Under the pieces are notes generated by a model. That model was not told the DNA's origin. It did not search any database and saw only the letters and a list, made by a program, of their open reading frames with translations. From Chitinophagales bacterium (GTDB taxonomy: Bacteria > Bacteroidota > Bacteroidia > Chitinophagales > LD1): DNA of 64,000 bases. Positions 8,942 to 16,965 of the stretch are shown one piece after another. Position 1 is the first letter of the stretch. The number at the start of each line of letters is the position of its first letter. The position numbers and the translations under genes were made by a program. The stretch covers positions 124,001 through 188,000 of the forward strand of contig JAHBTS010000004.1 in assembly GCA_019638515.1 (NCBI GenBank), in the 5' to 3' direction.

Positions 8942-10265
8942 CAACTCCTCCTCTTTTAAGCAACTTAGCTTATTGCTTTTCTTCTTACTTTTTTCGTTTG
9001 CTGTTTTGGCTCAAAAACCCAAATTGCTGGCGGGGCCTGTGGTTGGCTCTGTTACCGCCACTTCTGCCAAAGTGTGGATCGGCTATACCGGAAAAGGAAA
9101 AAATGCACTGCTTTTAATTGATACTGCCGATAAAAAAATTCACTACCCCATTTCTGAATCGCACATCACCAATGCCAAAGGCGAAGTGGCGCTTACCATG
9201 CTGTTTGAAAATTTGCAACCCGGACACTATTACCACATACTCATTGAAATTGATGGGTGGGGTAAGCAATTAAAATACGGTTTCCAAACCCTGTTGGATG
9301 AGCCTGTAAAAGACTTCAACTTTTTGTTGGGTTCTTGCCTATTGCTGCAAACAGATATTTTACGCATTGCGTATCCCGGTTTTAAGCATTTTATTTTAAA
9401 CAGAATGCGCCAAAAAAACAGCGATTTTATGTTGTGGACGGGCGATAATGTGTATATGCTTTGGAAAGACCACTCCAGCTACGACAATATGTTTAAACGC
9501 TATATGAAAATGCGTAAACAGTATAAAAAACTCACTCGCTTTTTAGCCCATCAACCCAATGTTGCCGGATGGGACGATCACGATTTTGGACCCAATGATG
9601 CCGGCAGCGATTGGCACCTCAAAGATTCGTCCCTGAAAGTATTTAAAGGCTTTTGGCCCAACACTTATCCCGATAATCCATCGCTGTATGGCAATTATTT
9701 TAAGTACAGTTACTACGATGCCGATTTTTTTATGGCAGATAACCGCTACTTCCGCGGAACTCCGGGAGATACCACTGCACCATTTTTAGGCGAAACTCAA
9801 ATGCTGTGGCTTAAGCAGCAACTGCTTGCCAGCGAAGCCACTTTTAAATTTATTGTTATTGGCACACAAGTAATTAGCGAAATGGGGTTTGGTGAAAAGT
9901 ATGTGGATTATAGCCGCGAACGAAGAGATCTGCTCGATTTTATAGCTCAAAACAATATTAAAGGCGTTTTGTTTTTAACGGGTGATATGCACTTTACCGA
10001 ACTTTGTAAAAAAGAATGGAATGGCTATCCAATGTACGATTATTCTTGCTCACCACTTACCGCCCCCGCTCTTCCGGTACGCCTAGTAGGCTTAAATAAA
10101 AACCCGCTGCGTGTAGAAGGCACCAAAAAGCAAGGACACAATTTTGGGCGTATTTCCATTAGTGGCGAAAAAGGCAATAGGCTTTGCACCATAGAAACTT
10201 TTAAACGAAACGGAAAAAGGAAATGGATATATTCCATTAACCAAAACGAACTTTCGGTAAAATAA
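8925..10265 (+). CDS. PhoD-like alkaline phosphatase/phosphodiesterase family protein
   Basis: About 446 residues from the ATG at 8925 (an in-frame ATG at 8910 is also possible), overlapping purE by 17 bases. A signal peptide is present (residues ~10-30, Leu/Phe-rich, ending VLAQ). A fibronectin-like N-terminal domain (residues ~35-125) precedes a metallophosphatase core with WTGDNVYM, GWDDHDFGPND, ADNRYFRG and LTGDMHFTE. These match the metal-binding segments of the PhoD family, which cleaves phosphodiesters or phosphomonoesters outside the cytoplasm. The specific substrate is unknown. Its stop overlaps the start of the next gene by one base. Confidence 0.85.
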   Translation: MILTNNNSSSFKQLSLLLFFLLFSFAVLAQKPKLLAGPVVGSVTATSAKVWIGYTGKGKNALLLIDTADKKIHYPISESHITNAKGEVALTMLFENLQPGHYYHILIEIDGWGKQLKYGFQTLLDEPVKDFNFLLGSCLLLQTDILRIAYPGFKHFILNRMRQKNSDFMLWTGDNVYMLWKDHSSYDNMFKRYMKMRKQYKKLTRFLAHQPNVAGWDDHDFGPNDAGSDWHLKDSSLKVFKGFWPNTYPDNPSLYGNYFKYSYYDADFFMADNRYFRGTPGDTTAPFLGETQMLWLKQQLLASEATFKFIVIGTQVISEMGFGEKYVDYSRERRDLLDFIAQNNIKGVLFLTGDMHFTELCKKEWNGYPMYDYSCSPLTAPALPVRLVGLNKNPLRVEGTKKQGHNFGRISISGEKGNRLCTIETFKRNGKRKWIYSINQNELSVK

Positions 10266-11152
10266 TGTTCAGTTATTATTTGCTATTCCCTTGGTTGTGG
10301 TTGCTCTCCAAACTTCCACCCGTAGCGTTGTTTGCCATAGGCGATGGCATTGCTTTTTTATTGAACCATGTTTTGAGCTACAGAAAAAAAACCGTGCGCT
10401 CCAATCTTCAAAAAGCCTTTCCCGAATTTTCGGAAGAACGCATACAAAGTACCACGCGCGATTTCTATAACATTTTGGGCGAGCGCATTGCCGAAAGCAT
10501 TATTGCTCTTTCGGTTTCTAAAGAAACCATACTACAACGCTGCCCGGTAAAAGACCTAGGCTTGGTGAATAAATGGAGCAGCGAAAACAAAAGCATAGTA
10601 GCGCTTTTGGGCCATAGCGGCTCTTGGGAATGGGCTGGCTTAACCGCCAGTATGGTAACAGATTACTCCAAAGTATTTGCTCTCTATAATCCACCCAATA
10701 ACCACTATTGGAACAAGTGGATTAAACAAAGCCGCGAACGGTTTGGCATGCAACTGGTAAGTATGCGTGGCAAGGGTTTTATTCAATACTATAAAGAGAA
10801 ACAAAGCAACAAAGCACTTCATTTATATGTGGCCGACCAATCGCCCAGAGGCTTACATGGCGCGGTGTGGTGCGATTTTTTAAATAGCCGTTTACCCTTC
10901 TTTTCAGGAGCAGCACGCTATGCGGTTGCTAATAATTACGAAGTGCTTTTTGTAAAAGTAATACGCCAAAAAAGAGGTTTCTACCAAATCGAAACTATTC
11001 CTATTACCGATGGCAAAACTGCACTTTCGGCTTCTGAAATCACCCTGCGTTTTGCAGCATTATTGGAAGCACAAATAAAGCAATCACCTGCCGATTGGCT
11101 TTGGAGCCACAAACGTTGGAAACACGAGGGCAAAGAGAATATTTCTGTATAA
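10265..11152 (+). CDS. LpxL/HtrB-family lipid A-type acyltransferase
   Basis: A 295-residue inner-membrane acyltransferase. It has an N-terminal membrane anchor (FPWLWLLSKLPPVALFAIGDG), then YRKKTVRSNLQKAFPE, which is very characteristic of the family. The catalytic HX4E motif is in GHSGSWEWAG (around residue 119), and VADQSPRG follows later. It transfers an acyl chain to lipid A precursors or to a related lipid such as an ornithine or glycine lipid. It is translationally coupled to the PhoD-like gene (TAATG overlap). Confidence 0.88.
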   Translation: MFSYYLLFPWLWLLSKLPPVALFAIGDGIAFLLNHVLSYRKKTVRSNLQKAFPEFSEERIQSTTRDFYNILGERIAESIIALSVSKETILQRCPVKDLGLVNKWSSENKSIVALLGHSGSWEWAGLTASMVTDYSKVFALYNPPNNHYWNKWIKQSRERFGMQLVSMRGKGFIQYYKEKQSNKALHLYVADQSPRGLHGAVWCDFLNSRLPFFSGAARYAVANNYEVLFVKVIRQKRGFYQIETIPITDGKTALSASEITLRFAALLEAQIKQSPADWLWSHKRWKHEGKENISV

Positions 11153-11821
11153 CTAAAAGGCTTCTTTCACTATATACTCGGAGGCTATGCCCAGTGTTGC
11201 CAACTGTTTTTCTACGGCTTCCATCATTGGTGGCGGCCCGCAGAGATAAAAATACTGTATGCCGTTGGTAAGATGTGTTTGTAGAAGTTCCGGTGTAATA
11301 AATCCGTGGTGATAGCCTTCGCACTCTTCTCCGGAGAGCACATTGGTAAAGTTTGCTCCCAATAATTTTTGAAGCGGTTTTTCCAGTATTATATCTGCCC
11401 TTGTTTTATTGGCAAAAATCAATTGGTTGTTGCCAAGCTTTTGCTCTTTTTCCAAATTTTTCAGTATGGCAATAAACGGTGTAATGCCTGCACCGCCTGC
11501 AATAAACACGCCTTCGCCTTTGTAGTGTATATCGCCAAACACATCGCCCACTAGTAGTTCATCGCCCTTTTTAAGCAAAAGTAATTGGTTGGTAACGCCT
11601 TGGTGGTTGGGATATGTTTTAATAATAAATTCTATTTGATTGTCTTCGGGTAGAGAAGTAAAAGTAAATGCCCTTAGCTCGTTTTTCCATGTTGCATTAT
11701 TGATAGAAACATCTACCGCCTGACCCGGCAGATAGTTTAATGCTGCAGGTTTTTCGGCAACTATGTGCAGCACATCGTGGGTAAGGTTTTCTATTGCCAA
11801 TACTTTAACTGCGTGGCTCAT
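11153..11821 (-). CDS. Ferredoxin-NADP reductase-like flavin oxidoreductase
   Basis: 222 residues with the FNR fold. The FAD-binding beta-barrel has LRAFTFTSLP in place of the RxYS motif (residues ~50-59). The NAD(P) domain has FIAGGAGITPFIAIL (~105-119) and the C-terminal YLCGPPPMMEAV. No 2Fe-2S or globin domain is fused, so it needs a separate electron partner. It is the last gene of the operon that starts at 13508, 9 bases after folE, and it abuts the convergent acyltransferase gene with no gap. Confidence 0.87.
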   Translation of the reverse strand: MSHAVKVLAIENLTHDVLHIVAEKPAALNYLPGQAVDVSINNATWKNELRAFTFTSLPEDNQIEFIIKTYPNHQGVTNQLLLLKKGDELLVGDVFGDIHYKGEGVFIAGGAGITPFIAILKNLEKEQKLGNNQLIFANKTRADIILEKPLQKLLGANFTNVLSGEECEGYHHGFITPELLQTHLTNGIQYFYLCGPPPMMEAVEKQLATLGIASEYIVKEAF

Positions 11822-11830
11822 GTTGTATTG

Positions 11831-12484
11831 CTATTTATGATGAATGTGTGATAGAAACTCTTGCTTAACGGCTTCGTTTTCAAACTGCCCGGAATAATAC
11901 GATGTAATGGTTTGGCTGTTGGTATCTCTAATTCCCCTGGCAGCTACACAGAGGTGGTCGGCTTCAATTACCACTGCCACATCGGAGTGTTTAAAAATCT
12001 CTTTCAATGCTTCGGCTATTTGCATGGTAAGCCGCTCTTGCACTTGCGGACGCTTGGCATAGTACTGCACTATACGGTTTATTTTCGATAGTCCAATTAC
12101 TTGCTTTTCGGGTATGTAAGCAACGTGTACTTTCCCAATAATAGGTACAAAGTGGTGTTCGCAATTTGAGTACAGCGTAATGTTTTTTTCAATCAACATT
12201 TTCCGGTAGCTGTATTTATTTTCAAAAAGACTTATGGCGGGTTTGTTTTCGGGGTTTAGTCCACTAAAGGTTTCTTGTACAAACATTTTTGCCACGCGCT
12301 TTGGTGTTCCTTTTAGGCTATCGTCTTTTAAATCTAAACCAAGCGCTTCCATTATTTGGGTAAAATGAAATTCTATCTTGCTTATTTTTTCTTTTTCAGA
12401 AAGCTTTTCGGAAGCAGCAACTTGTGTATGTGGTATGCTGGTGGTGGTAGCTATTGTATTGGCTGTTTCTTTAAGAAAACTCAT
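11831..12484 (-). CDS. folE: GTP cyclohydrolase I
   Basis: 217 residues. The zinc and catalytic signatures are intact: SNCEHHFVPIIGKVHVAYIP (residues ~105-124), VIGLSKINRI, RPQVQERLT, and HLCVAARGI with the second zinc Cys. It converts GTP to dihydroneopterin triphosphate, the first step to folate and pterins. It overlaps the upstream sigma-factor gene by four bases (ATGA), so translation is coupled. A folate enzyme in a sigma-factor operon is unusual and may mean pterin demand under stress. Confidence 0.96.
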   Translation of the reverse strand: MSFLKETANTIATTTSIPHTQVAASEKLSEKEKISKIEFHFTQIMEALGLDLKDDSLKGTPKRVAKMFVQETFSGLNPENKPAISLFENKYSYRKMLIEKNITLYSNCEHHFVPIIGKVHVAYIPEKQVIGLSKINRIVQYYAKRPQVQERLTMQIAEALKEIFKHSDVAVVIEADHLCVAARGIRDTNSQTITSYYSGQFENEAVKQEFLSHIHHK

Positions 12485-13128
12485 AGTTCATTTATTTTTT
12501 TCATTACGTTTTCTACCACGGCATTGCAGTAGATTAGATTGAATTCAAACACTTCGTTGGCAGAATATATTTTTTCGATTTCGCCTCTAAGCATTGCTTT
12601 TGCTCTGTTTAAGCGCACTTTTACATTGGCTTCGGTAATGCTGAGCGCTTGGGCTGTTTCTTCTATGTTCATTCCGTTTATTTCGCGCAACGAAAAAACC
12701 ATTCTGTAATCGAGTGGAATTTTATTGAGTGCGGTTTCTATTACATGACCAAGTTCGCGGTTTTGTATTGTTTTTTCGGTGTCGCCTTGTGTGTATGCAA
12801 ACATTGGCGTTGCTTGTTCTTTAGCTTCTTCCATTATTTCATTTTTAAAACTTGCTTTTTCTCTTTTTCTATAACAGTTGTTGAGCATTATGCGCACTAT
12901 CCATGTTTTAAAGTTGGATCGACCTTCAAAATTTTGCAGGTTTTTGTAGGCATCTACAAATGTATCTTGCATTAAATCCAAGGTGTCTTCGTGATGGTAA
13001 TTATACGAGCGCCCTACTTTATACAAATACGGGTTAAACCTCCTTACTATTATTTCATAAAGTGCTTTCTCGCCTTTTAGAATCCGCTCTATGATTTCGA
13101 CTTCGGTATATTTTTCAAACTGCTTCAT
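12481..13128 (-). CDS. RNA polymerase sigma factor, ECF-like sigma-70 family
   Basis: 215 residues. Region 2 (~20-90) includes DTLDLMQDTFVDAYKNL and the NFKTWIVRIMLNNCYRKR segment for -10 binding. Region 4 (~140-190) includes LREINGMNIEETAQAL and ANVKVRLNRAKAML, a helix-turn-helix for the -35 element. No region 1 or 3 is visible, as in ECF sigmas. No anti-sigma gene adjoins it; the upstream partner is a small membrane protein. Two near-identical promoter copies (13565-13614, 14395-14443) with GTAACC boxes suggest it drives its own operon and a separate lipoprotein gene. Confidence 0.9.
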   Translation of the reverse strand: MKQFEKYTEVEIIERILKGEKALYEIIVRRFNPYLYKVGRSYNYHHEDTLDLMQDTFVDAYKNLQNFEGRSNFKTWIVRIMLNNCYRKREKASFKNEIMEEAKEQATPMFAYTQGDTEKTIQNRELGHVIETALNKIPLDYRMVFSLREINGMNIEETAQALSITEANVKVRLNRAKAMLRGEIEKIYSANEVFEFNLIYCNAVVENVMKKINEL

Positions 13129-13130
13129 GT

Positions 13131-13508
13131 TTATGCGTTTGTTTTAGAAAGTTTTGCCATTGCAAGGGCTGCTATTGCCATTACTAAGTCGCGAACTGCT
13201 ACATCTACATAATTAAACCCTGCCAGCAAAGTTAAGGCAATTAGTGTAAGCCAAGCTGCCACTACATATCCGCCTATTTCCGGTTTTTTGAAAACCAATA
13301 ATCCGGCTACTATTTCTACCACGCCTACTATCATCATAAATGTGGCTGCCGAAAATGGTAACAGGGCTGCCATAGATGGATTTATGTATTGCTCCCACTG
13401 TGTAAGCAAATTTGTAAACTTATCTGCTCCCGCAACAATTGGAACTACTACAAAAGTGTACTTTAATAAATTGAATGCTTGTGTTTGATTTTTACTGTTG
13501 GTTTCCAT
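13131..13508 (-). CDS. DoxX-like small membrane protein
   Basis: 125 residues with about four hydrophobic helices (KYTFVVVPIVAGADKF, FMMIVGVVEIVAGLLVF, YVVAAWLTLIALTLLAG, DLVMAIAALAMA). The spacing resembles DoxX/DoxD-type membrane proteins. It is the first gene of the operon and ends two bases before the sigma-factor start. A role in sensing membrane or redox state for the sigma factor is only an inference from position. Confidence 0.65.
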   Translation of the reverse strand: METNSKNQTQAFNLLKYTFVVVPIVAGADKFTNLLTQWEQYINPSMAALLPFSAATFMMIVGVVEIVAGLLVFKKPEIGGYVVAAWLTLIALTLLAGFNYVDVAVRDLVMAIAALAMAKLSKTNA

Positions 13509-13564
13509 GTTTTAAGTATTTAAGTTGGTGTTGAATAATTGGTGCACGCTTGGTGCATATATTA

Positions 13565-13614
13565 TATTGGAGTAAGTACTTCTTTAAAAGGTTACAAAAA
13601 AAATTTAGTGCTGT
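13565..13614 (-). promoter_or_regulatory. ECF-type promoter copy A, upstream of the sigma-factor operon
   Basis: On the minus strand this 50-base segment contains TGTAACCTTTTAAAG followed by TACTTACTCCAATA. A near-identical copy precedes the lipoprotein gene at 14365, differing at three positions and one A in a poly-A run. GTAACC is a typical -35 box for Bacteroidota ECF sigmas. It lies 56 bases before the 13508 start. Confidence 0.65.
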
Positions 13615-13638
13615 GTTTTGGACACGTTTTTGCAACAA

Positions 13639-13667
13639 AAAGGCTGCCTCTATAAGAAACAGCCTTT
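13639..13667 (-). terminator. Terminator after the helical lipoprotein gene
   Basis: AAAGGCTG and CAGCCTTT pair around a 13-base loop, followed on the minus strand by TTTTTGTT. It lies 35 bases beyond the stop of the gene at 13703-14365. Confidence 0.7.
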
Positions 13668-13702
13668 GGGAAAAATGATTGGGCGGGTACTTGGTTGATA
13701 AG

Positions 13703-14365
13703 TTAAAATTTGCTTGGAAACTGCTTTGCAATTCCTTCCGATAAATCATCTGCCATTTCTAACATGTGGTTGTGTGCTTCTTCATATTTCTGAACGGCTG
13801 CGGTATAGTCTTTTTTCAATAAATCTACAGCGTATGCGGTGGTTTGGTCTATGTGCATTTTCATCATGTGTCGCATATCGGATTGTGCCCAATTGGGATT
13901 GGCAGCAGAAAGAAAATCTGCAATTTGCTCTGCATTAGCATACCAATCTGCCAAAGCAGTATTCAGTGCGGCTTGGTCGTTGTTTTTAGCTGCTGTTAAT
14001 ACAGGAACCGCTTTGTTTATGTGATCGGTAAGCAATGCTGTGAGCTGGTCGCCTGCGGCTTGCCCATAATATGGAACAATAGCTGCTCCAATATCTTTTT
14101 GATTTTGCAGCAATCTATTCAGCTGCGCCTGCAAACCATCAGAATTATTAAAAAATGCATCTACCGTTGAATATGTCCATTGCATATGGTCGCTCCACAG
14201 TTTTCGCATATTGCTGTTGAAGGTTTTGTAATTTGCTGTGTCTAAAGGCGAAACTTCATCTTTCTTACAACTTTGCATCATAAGCATTGGCACCAATATG
14301 GTAGTTAAAATAATGGTTGCTTTCTTCCATAAAGATGGAGCTGCTTGGCTGGTGGTGTTTTTCAT
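13703..14365 (-). CDS. Helical, His-bearing lipoprotein of unassigned family
   Basis: 220 residues. A hydrophobic signal (residues ~15-31) ends in MMQSCKK, giving a lipoprotein Cys at about residue 33. The mature part is all-helical, with spaced His in paired motifs: KLWSDHMQWT, LLTDHINKAV, RHMMKMHIDQT and EEAHNHMLEMADD. It ends in DGIAKQFPSKF. From memory it resembles Firmicutes proteins with LWxxHxxWT and a KQFP tail that carry unreliable database names. A metal-binding four-helix bundle is plausible but unproven. Its promoter is a copy of the one before the sigma-factor operon. Confidence 0.7.
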   Translation of the reverse strand: MKNTTSQAAPSLWKKATIILTTILVPMLMMQSCKKDEVSPLDTANYKTFNSNMRKLWSDHMQWTYSTVDAFFNNSDGLQAQLNRLLQNQKDIGAAIVPYYGQAAGDQLTALLTDHINKAVPVLTAAKNNDQAALNTALADWYANAEQIADFLSAANPNWAQSDMRHMMKMHIDQTTAYAVDLLKKDYTAAVQKYEEAHNHMLEMADDLSEGIAKQFPSKF

Positions 14366-14394
14366 TTCTATAAATTTTTTGTTTGGTAATACCC

Positions 14395-14443
14395 TATTGG
14401 AGTAAGCACCTCTTTAAAAGGTTACAAAAAAATTTAGTGCCGT
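14395..14443 (-). promoter_or_regulatory. ECF-type promoter copy B, upstream of the helical lipoprotein gene
   Basis: The minus strand carries TGTAACCTTTTAAAG then TGCTTACTCCAATA, nearly the same as the copy at 13565-13614. It ends 29 bases before the ATG at 14365, a suitable distance for a short leader. Confidence 0.65.
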
Positions 14444-14475
14444 TTTTTACTATTTCCACACCTCTACATTTAGTT

Positions 14476-14483
14476 TAACTTCG
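14476..14483 (+). promoter_or_regulatory. -7 element of gpsA (TAACTTCG)
   Basis: TAACTTCG matches the TAnnTTCG variant seen before several genes in this window. It lies 16 bases before the gpsA ATG. No clear -33 TTG was seen. Confidence 0.4.
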
Positions 14484-14499
14484 CCATTGTAAAACAAGC

Positions 14500-15540
14500 A
14501 TGAAAGAAAAAATAGCCGGAGTTATTGGCACGGGAAGTTTTGGTTCGGTAATAGCCAATTTACTAGCCGAGAATATACGTGTGTTTTTATACGGACGCAC
14601 ACCGGAAACTACCGAACAAATTCGCGCTACCAGAATGTTGCACGGTTATGCCCTGCATGAGCGAGTTCATGTAGCGGAGTCGCTGGAAGAGGTTGCCGAA
14701 AATTGTTATATTATCTTTCCGGCCGTTCCTTCGCAACATTTTAAATCTATGATTCGCGACTGCTCGCCTTTTCTTCGTCCGGATCATATTGTTATTCACG
14801 CCACCAAAGGTTTGCACACGGAGTTTGATTTAGATACAGCCACAGCCGAAAGCATTTCGCTTAAAGAAATAAAAACCATGAGCGAACTTATTCGCGAAGA
14901 AACCGGAGTGGTGCGCGTTGGCTGCCTGGCCGGACCCAACCTTGCCGCAGAGCTTGCAGAGCACCAGCCGGCAGCTACCGTTATTGCCAGCCGATTTGAT
15001 GAGGTTATTCGCGAAGGACAAGGATGCCTGCGCAGTGACCGCTTTCAGGTTTTTGGAAGTAAAGATTTATTGGGAATAGAACTTACCGGAGTGCTTAAAA
15101 ATTATGTTGCTTTAGCATCAGGCGCCCTAAGCGGTTTGGGCTATGGCGAAAATGCCCGCGCCATGCTTATTACACGCGGTGTGGCAGAAATGATTTATTT
15201 AGGAAAAGCCCTAGGTGCCGATAAAAAAGCTTTTTTAGGAATGGCGGGTATTGGCGATTTAATTGCCACTTGCTCTTCTCCAAAATCAAGAAATTATACC
15301 GTAGGCTACCGAATTGCCAAAGGTGAAAAGCTAAACACCATTCTTGCCGACTTGGGCGAAGTGGCAGAAGGTGTGCGCACACTTAAAATCGGAAAACTAA
15401 TTGTAGATAAAGTAAAGCAACCGGCTCCCATTCTTCTTTCGCTCAACAAAGTTTTTTTTGAAGACTGGGACATGGAGCGCGCCATTACTTTTTTAATGCG
15501 CTATCCGGTAAATGAAGATGCCGAATACTTGAAGCTATAA
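14500..15540 (+). CDS. gpsA: Glycerol-3-phosphate dehydrogenase, NAD(P)+
   Basis: 346 residues. The N-terminal Rossmann motif is GVIGTGSFGSVIANLLAEN. Then come IIFPAVPSQHF, HATKGLH, AGPNLAAELAEH, GIELTGVLKNYVALASG with the catalytic Lys, and GIGDLIATCSSPKSRNY. It reduces dihydroxyacetone phosphate to sn-glycerol-3-phosphate for phospholipid synthesis. Length and motif order fit the family. Confidence 0.95.
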   Translation: MKEKIAGVIGTGSFGSVIANLLAENIRVFLYGRTPETTEQIRATRMLHGYALHERVHVAESLEEVAENCYIIFPAVPSQHFKSMIRDCSPFLRPDHIVIHATKGLHTEFDLDTATAESISLKEIKTMSELIREETGVVRVGCLAGPNLAAELAEHQPAATVIASRFDEVIREGQGCLRSDRFQVFGSKDLLGIELTGVLKNYVALASGALSGLGYGENARAMLITRGVAEMIYLGKALGADKKAFLGMAGIGDLIATCSSPKSRNYTVGYRIAKGEKLNTILADLGEVAEGVRTLKIGKLIVDKVKQPAPILLSLNKVFFEDWDMERAITFLMRYPVNEDAEYLKL

Positions 15541-15614
15541 ACGATGTGCCACAAAACAATTAGCTTCGCATTTCCTAATTCCAATATGTGTTATTGCTTA
15601 TTTAGTTTTTTATT

Positions 15615-16544
15615 TTGAACACTGCACTCATTCAACATTTAGAAACGCTTCCAAAAGAGCATTTGGAAATACACTTGGCAGCATATCCGTGGTTTGCCGC
15701 TGCGCGTGCCGTGCTTGCAAAAAAAGAGTCTTCGCAAGCATTGGTACAGCAAACTGTTCCATATGTAAAAAATCGAGTTTGGTTTAAAAACTATTTGCTG
15801 CAAACCGAATCTGCCCCGGCTAAAGAAAAAGAAACGGTAGAAGTAGCAACTCCGGCAGAAGCCATTCTTTATACGCCAAACGAGCAATCTATTGCTATTG
15901 AAGTTGATAATACTCTGGCAGAAGCCGCGGCTCCACTTAACTTAAATCTCATAGCTCCTCCAACTCCCGAAACCGAATTGGTTGATTCACCCGCTATTGA
16001 ACATACAGAAACCCAGTTGCAAATCGAAGCCGAAACAACAGATGTAGATTTGGTAGAAAGTGCCGCTCATAAAACTTCGGTTGAAGCAATTGAACCACCT
16101 GCAATACAAGAAGAAAATATAGCCGAACAATCGTTTTCCGGCTGGCTGGCTCATTTTAGCACCGAAAAAGATAAAAAAATATTCATCGCTGCTCCTGCGC
16201 CAAAAGCCAAAGAAGAAAAGCCCAAAAAAGACGAACTGGAAATGCTTATTCAAAGCAATATTCCATATACTGCTTTAGAAAACAAAATAGAGGCCGAAAC
16301 CCACTATTCAAAAGGGTTGTCGGATTTTATAGCCACTCAAAAACGCCAGAAAAAGCAGCAACTTCCTTCGCCCGATTTCGATGAAAATTCGCGGCTTCCA
16401 ATTACAGAAACAATTGCTGTTTTGTTAGAAAAACAAGGAAAAACAAAACAAGCTATTCTTGTTTATGAGCAGTTGTGTTTGAAGTTTCCGCTTAAAAGCA
16501 CTTATTTCGCAGCCCACATTCAAAAATTGAAACAAAAAATTTAA
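15615..16544 (+). CDS. Hypothetical protein with acidic low-complexity middle
   Basis: 309 residues from a TTG start at 15615 (MNTALIQHLETLPKEHL); no ATG or GTG is better placed. The N-terminus (~1-50) is a compact helical segment with YPWFAAARAVLAKKE. The middle (~60-200) is Glu/Pro/Ala-rich and probably disordered. The C-terminus (~255-309) is helical and TPR-like: ETIAVLLEKQGKTKQAILVYEQLCLKFP. The ends are ordered and the middle is a linker, as in a Bacteroidota-specific scaffold protein. Only 5 bases separate it from secG. Function unknown. Confidence 0.75.
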   Translation: MNTALIQHLETLPKEHLEIHLAAYPWFAAARAVLAKKESSQALVQQTVPYVKNRVWFKNYLLQTESAPAKEKETVEVATPAEAILYTPNEQSIAIEVDNTLAEAAAPLNLNLIAPPTPETELVDSPAIEHTETQLQIEAETTDVDLVESAAHKTSVEAIEPPAIQEENIAEQSFSGWLAHFSTEKDKKIFIAAPAPKAKEEKPKKDELEMLIQSNIPYTALENKIEAETHYSKGLSDFIATQKRQKKQQLPSPDFDENSRLPITETIAVLLEKQGKTKQAILVYEQLCLKFPLKSTYFAAHIQKLKQKI

Positions 16545-16549
16545 TTGAA

Positions 16550-16945
16550 ATGTATATCGTAATTACAGTTTTCATCATTATAGTTTGCTTATTGCTTTCT
16601 TTAGTAGTTTTAATTCAAAACCCAAAAGGTGGTGGACTTTCTTCTTCTTTTGGCGGTGTTGGCCAACAAATTTTGGGCGCTCGCAGAAGCACCGATATGG
16701 TAGAAAAAGCTACTTGGACTTTGGCTATTCTTCTTTTGGTTTTTAGCATTGGCTCTGCATTTTTTATTGATAAACGCTCTGCCGTAAAATCTAAAACCCA
16801 AGTAGAAAAGAGTGAAGTAGAACAGCAAATGGCAAACCAGCCTTTTAATCCTGGTGCATTGCCACAAGCTGCTCCGGCTCAAGGCGCTCCGGCACAAGCT
16901 GCTCCGGCAGAAAACAACGCTGCTCCAGCAACTCCGGCTCAGTAA
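16550..16945 (+). CDS. secG: Preprotein translocase subunit SecG
   Basis: 131 residues. Two membrane helices (residues ~3-22 and ~52-70) flank the conserved cytoplasmic loop VLIQNPKGGGLSSSFGG, which identifies SecG of the SecYEG channel. The C-terminal ~50 residues are an Ala/Pro/Gln-rich tail with short repeats (AAPAQGAPAQ-like), common in Bacteroidota SecG and probably disordered. Confidence 0.93.
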   Translation: MYIVITVFIIIVCLLLSLVVLIQNPKGGGLSSSFGGVGQQILGARRSTDMVEKATWTLAILLLVFSIGSAFFIDKRSAVKSKTQVEKSEVEQQMANQPFNPGALPQAAPAQGAPAQAAPAENNAAPATPAQ

Positions 16946-16965
16946 TTTTTTCCCCTTTATTTTTT

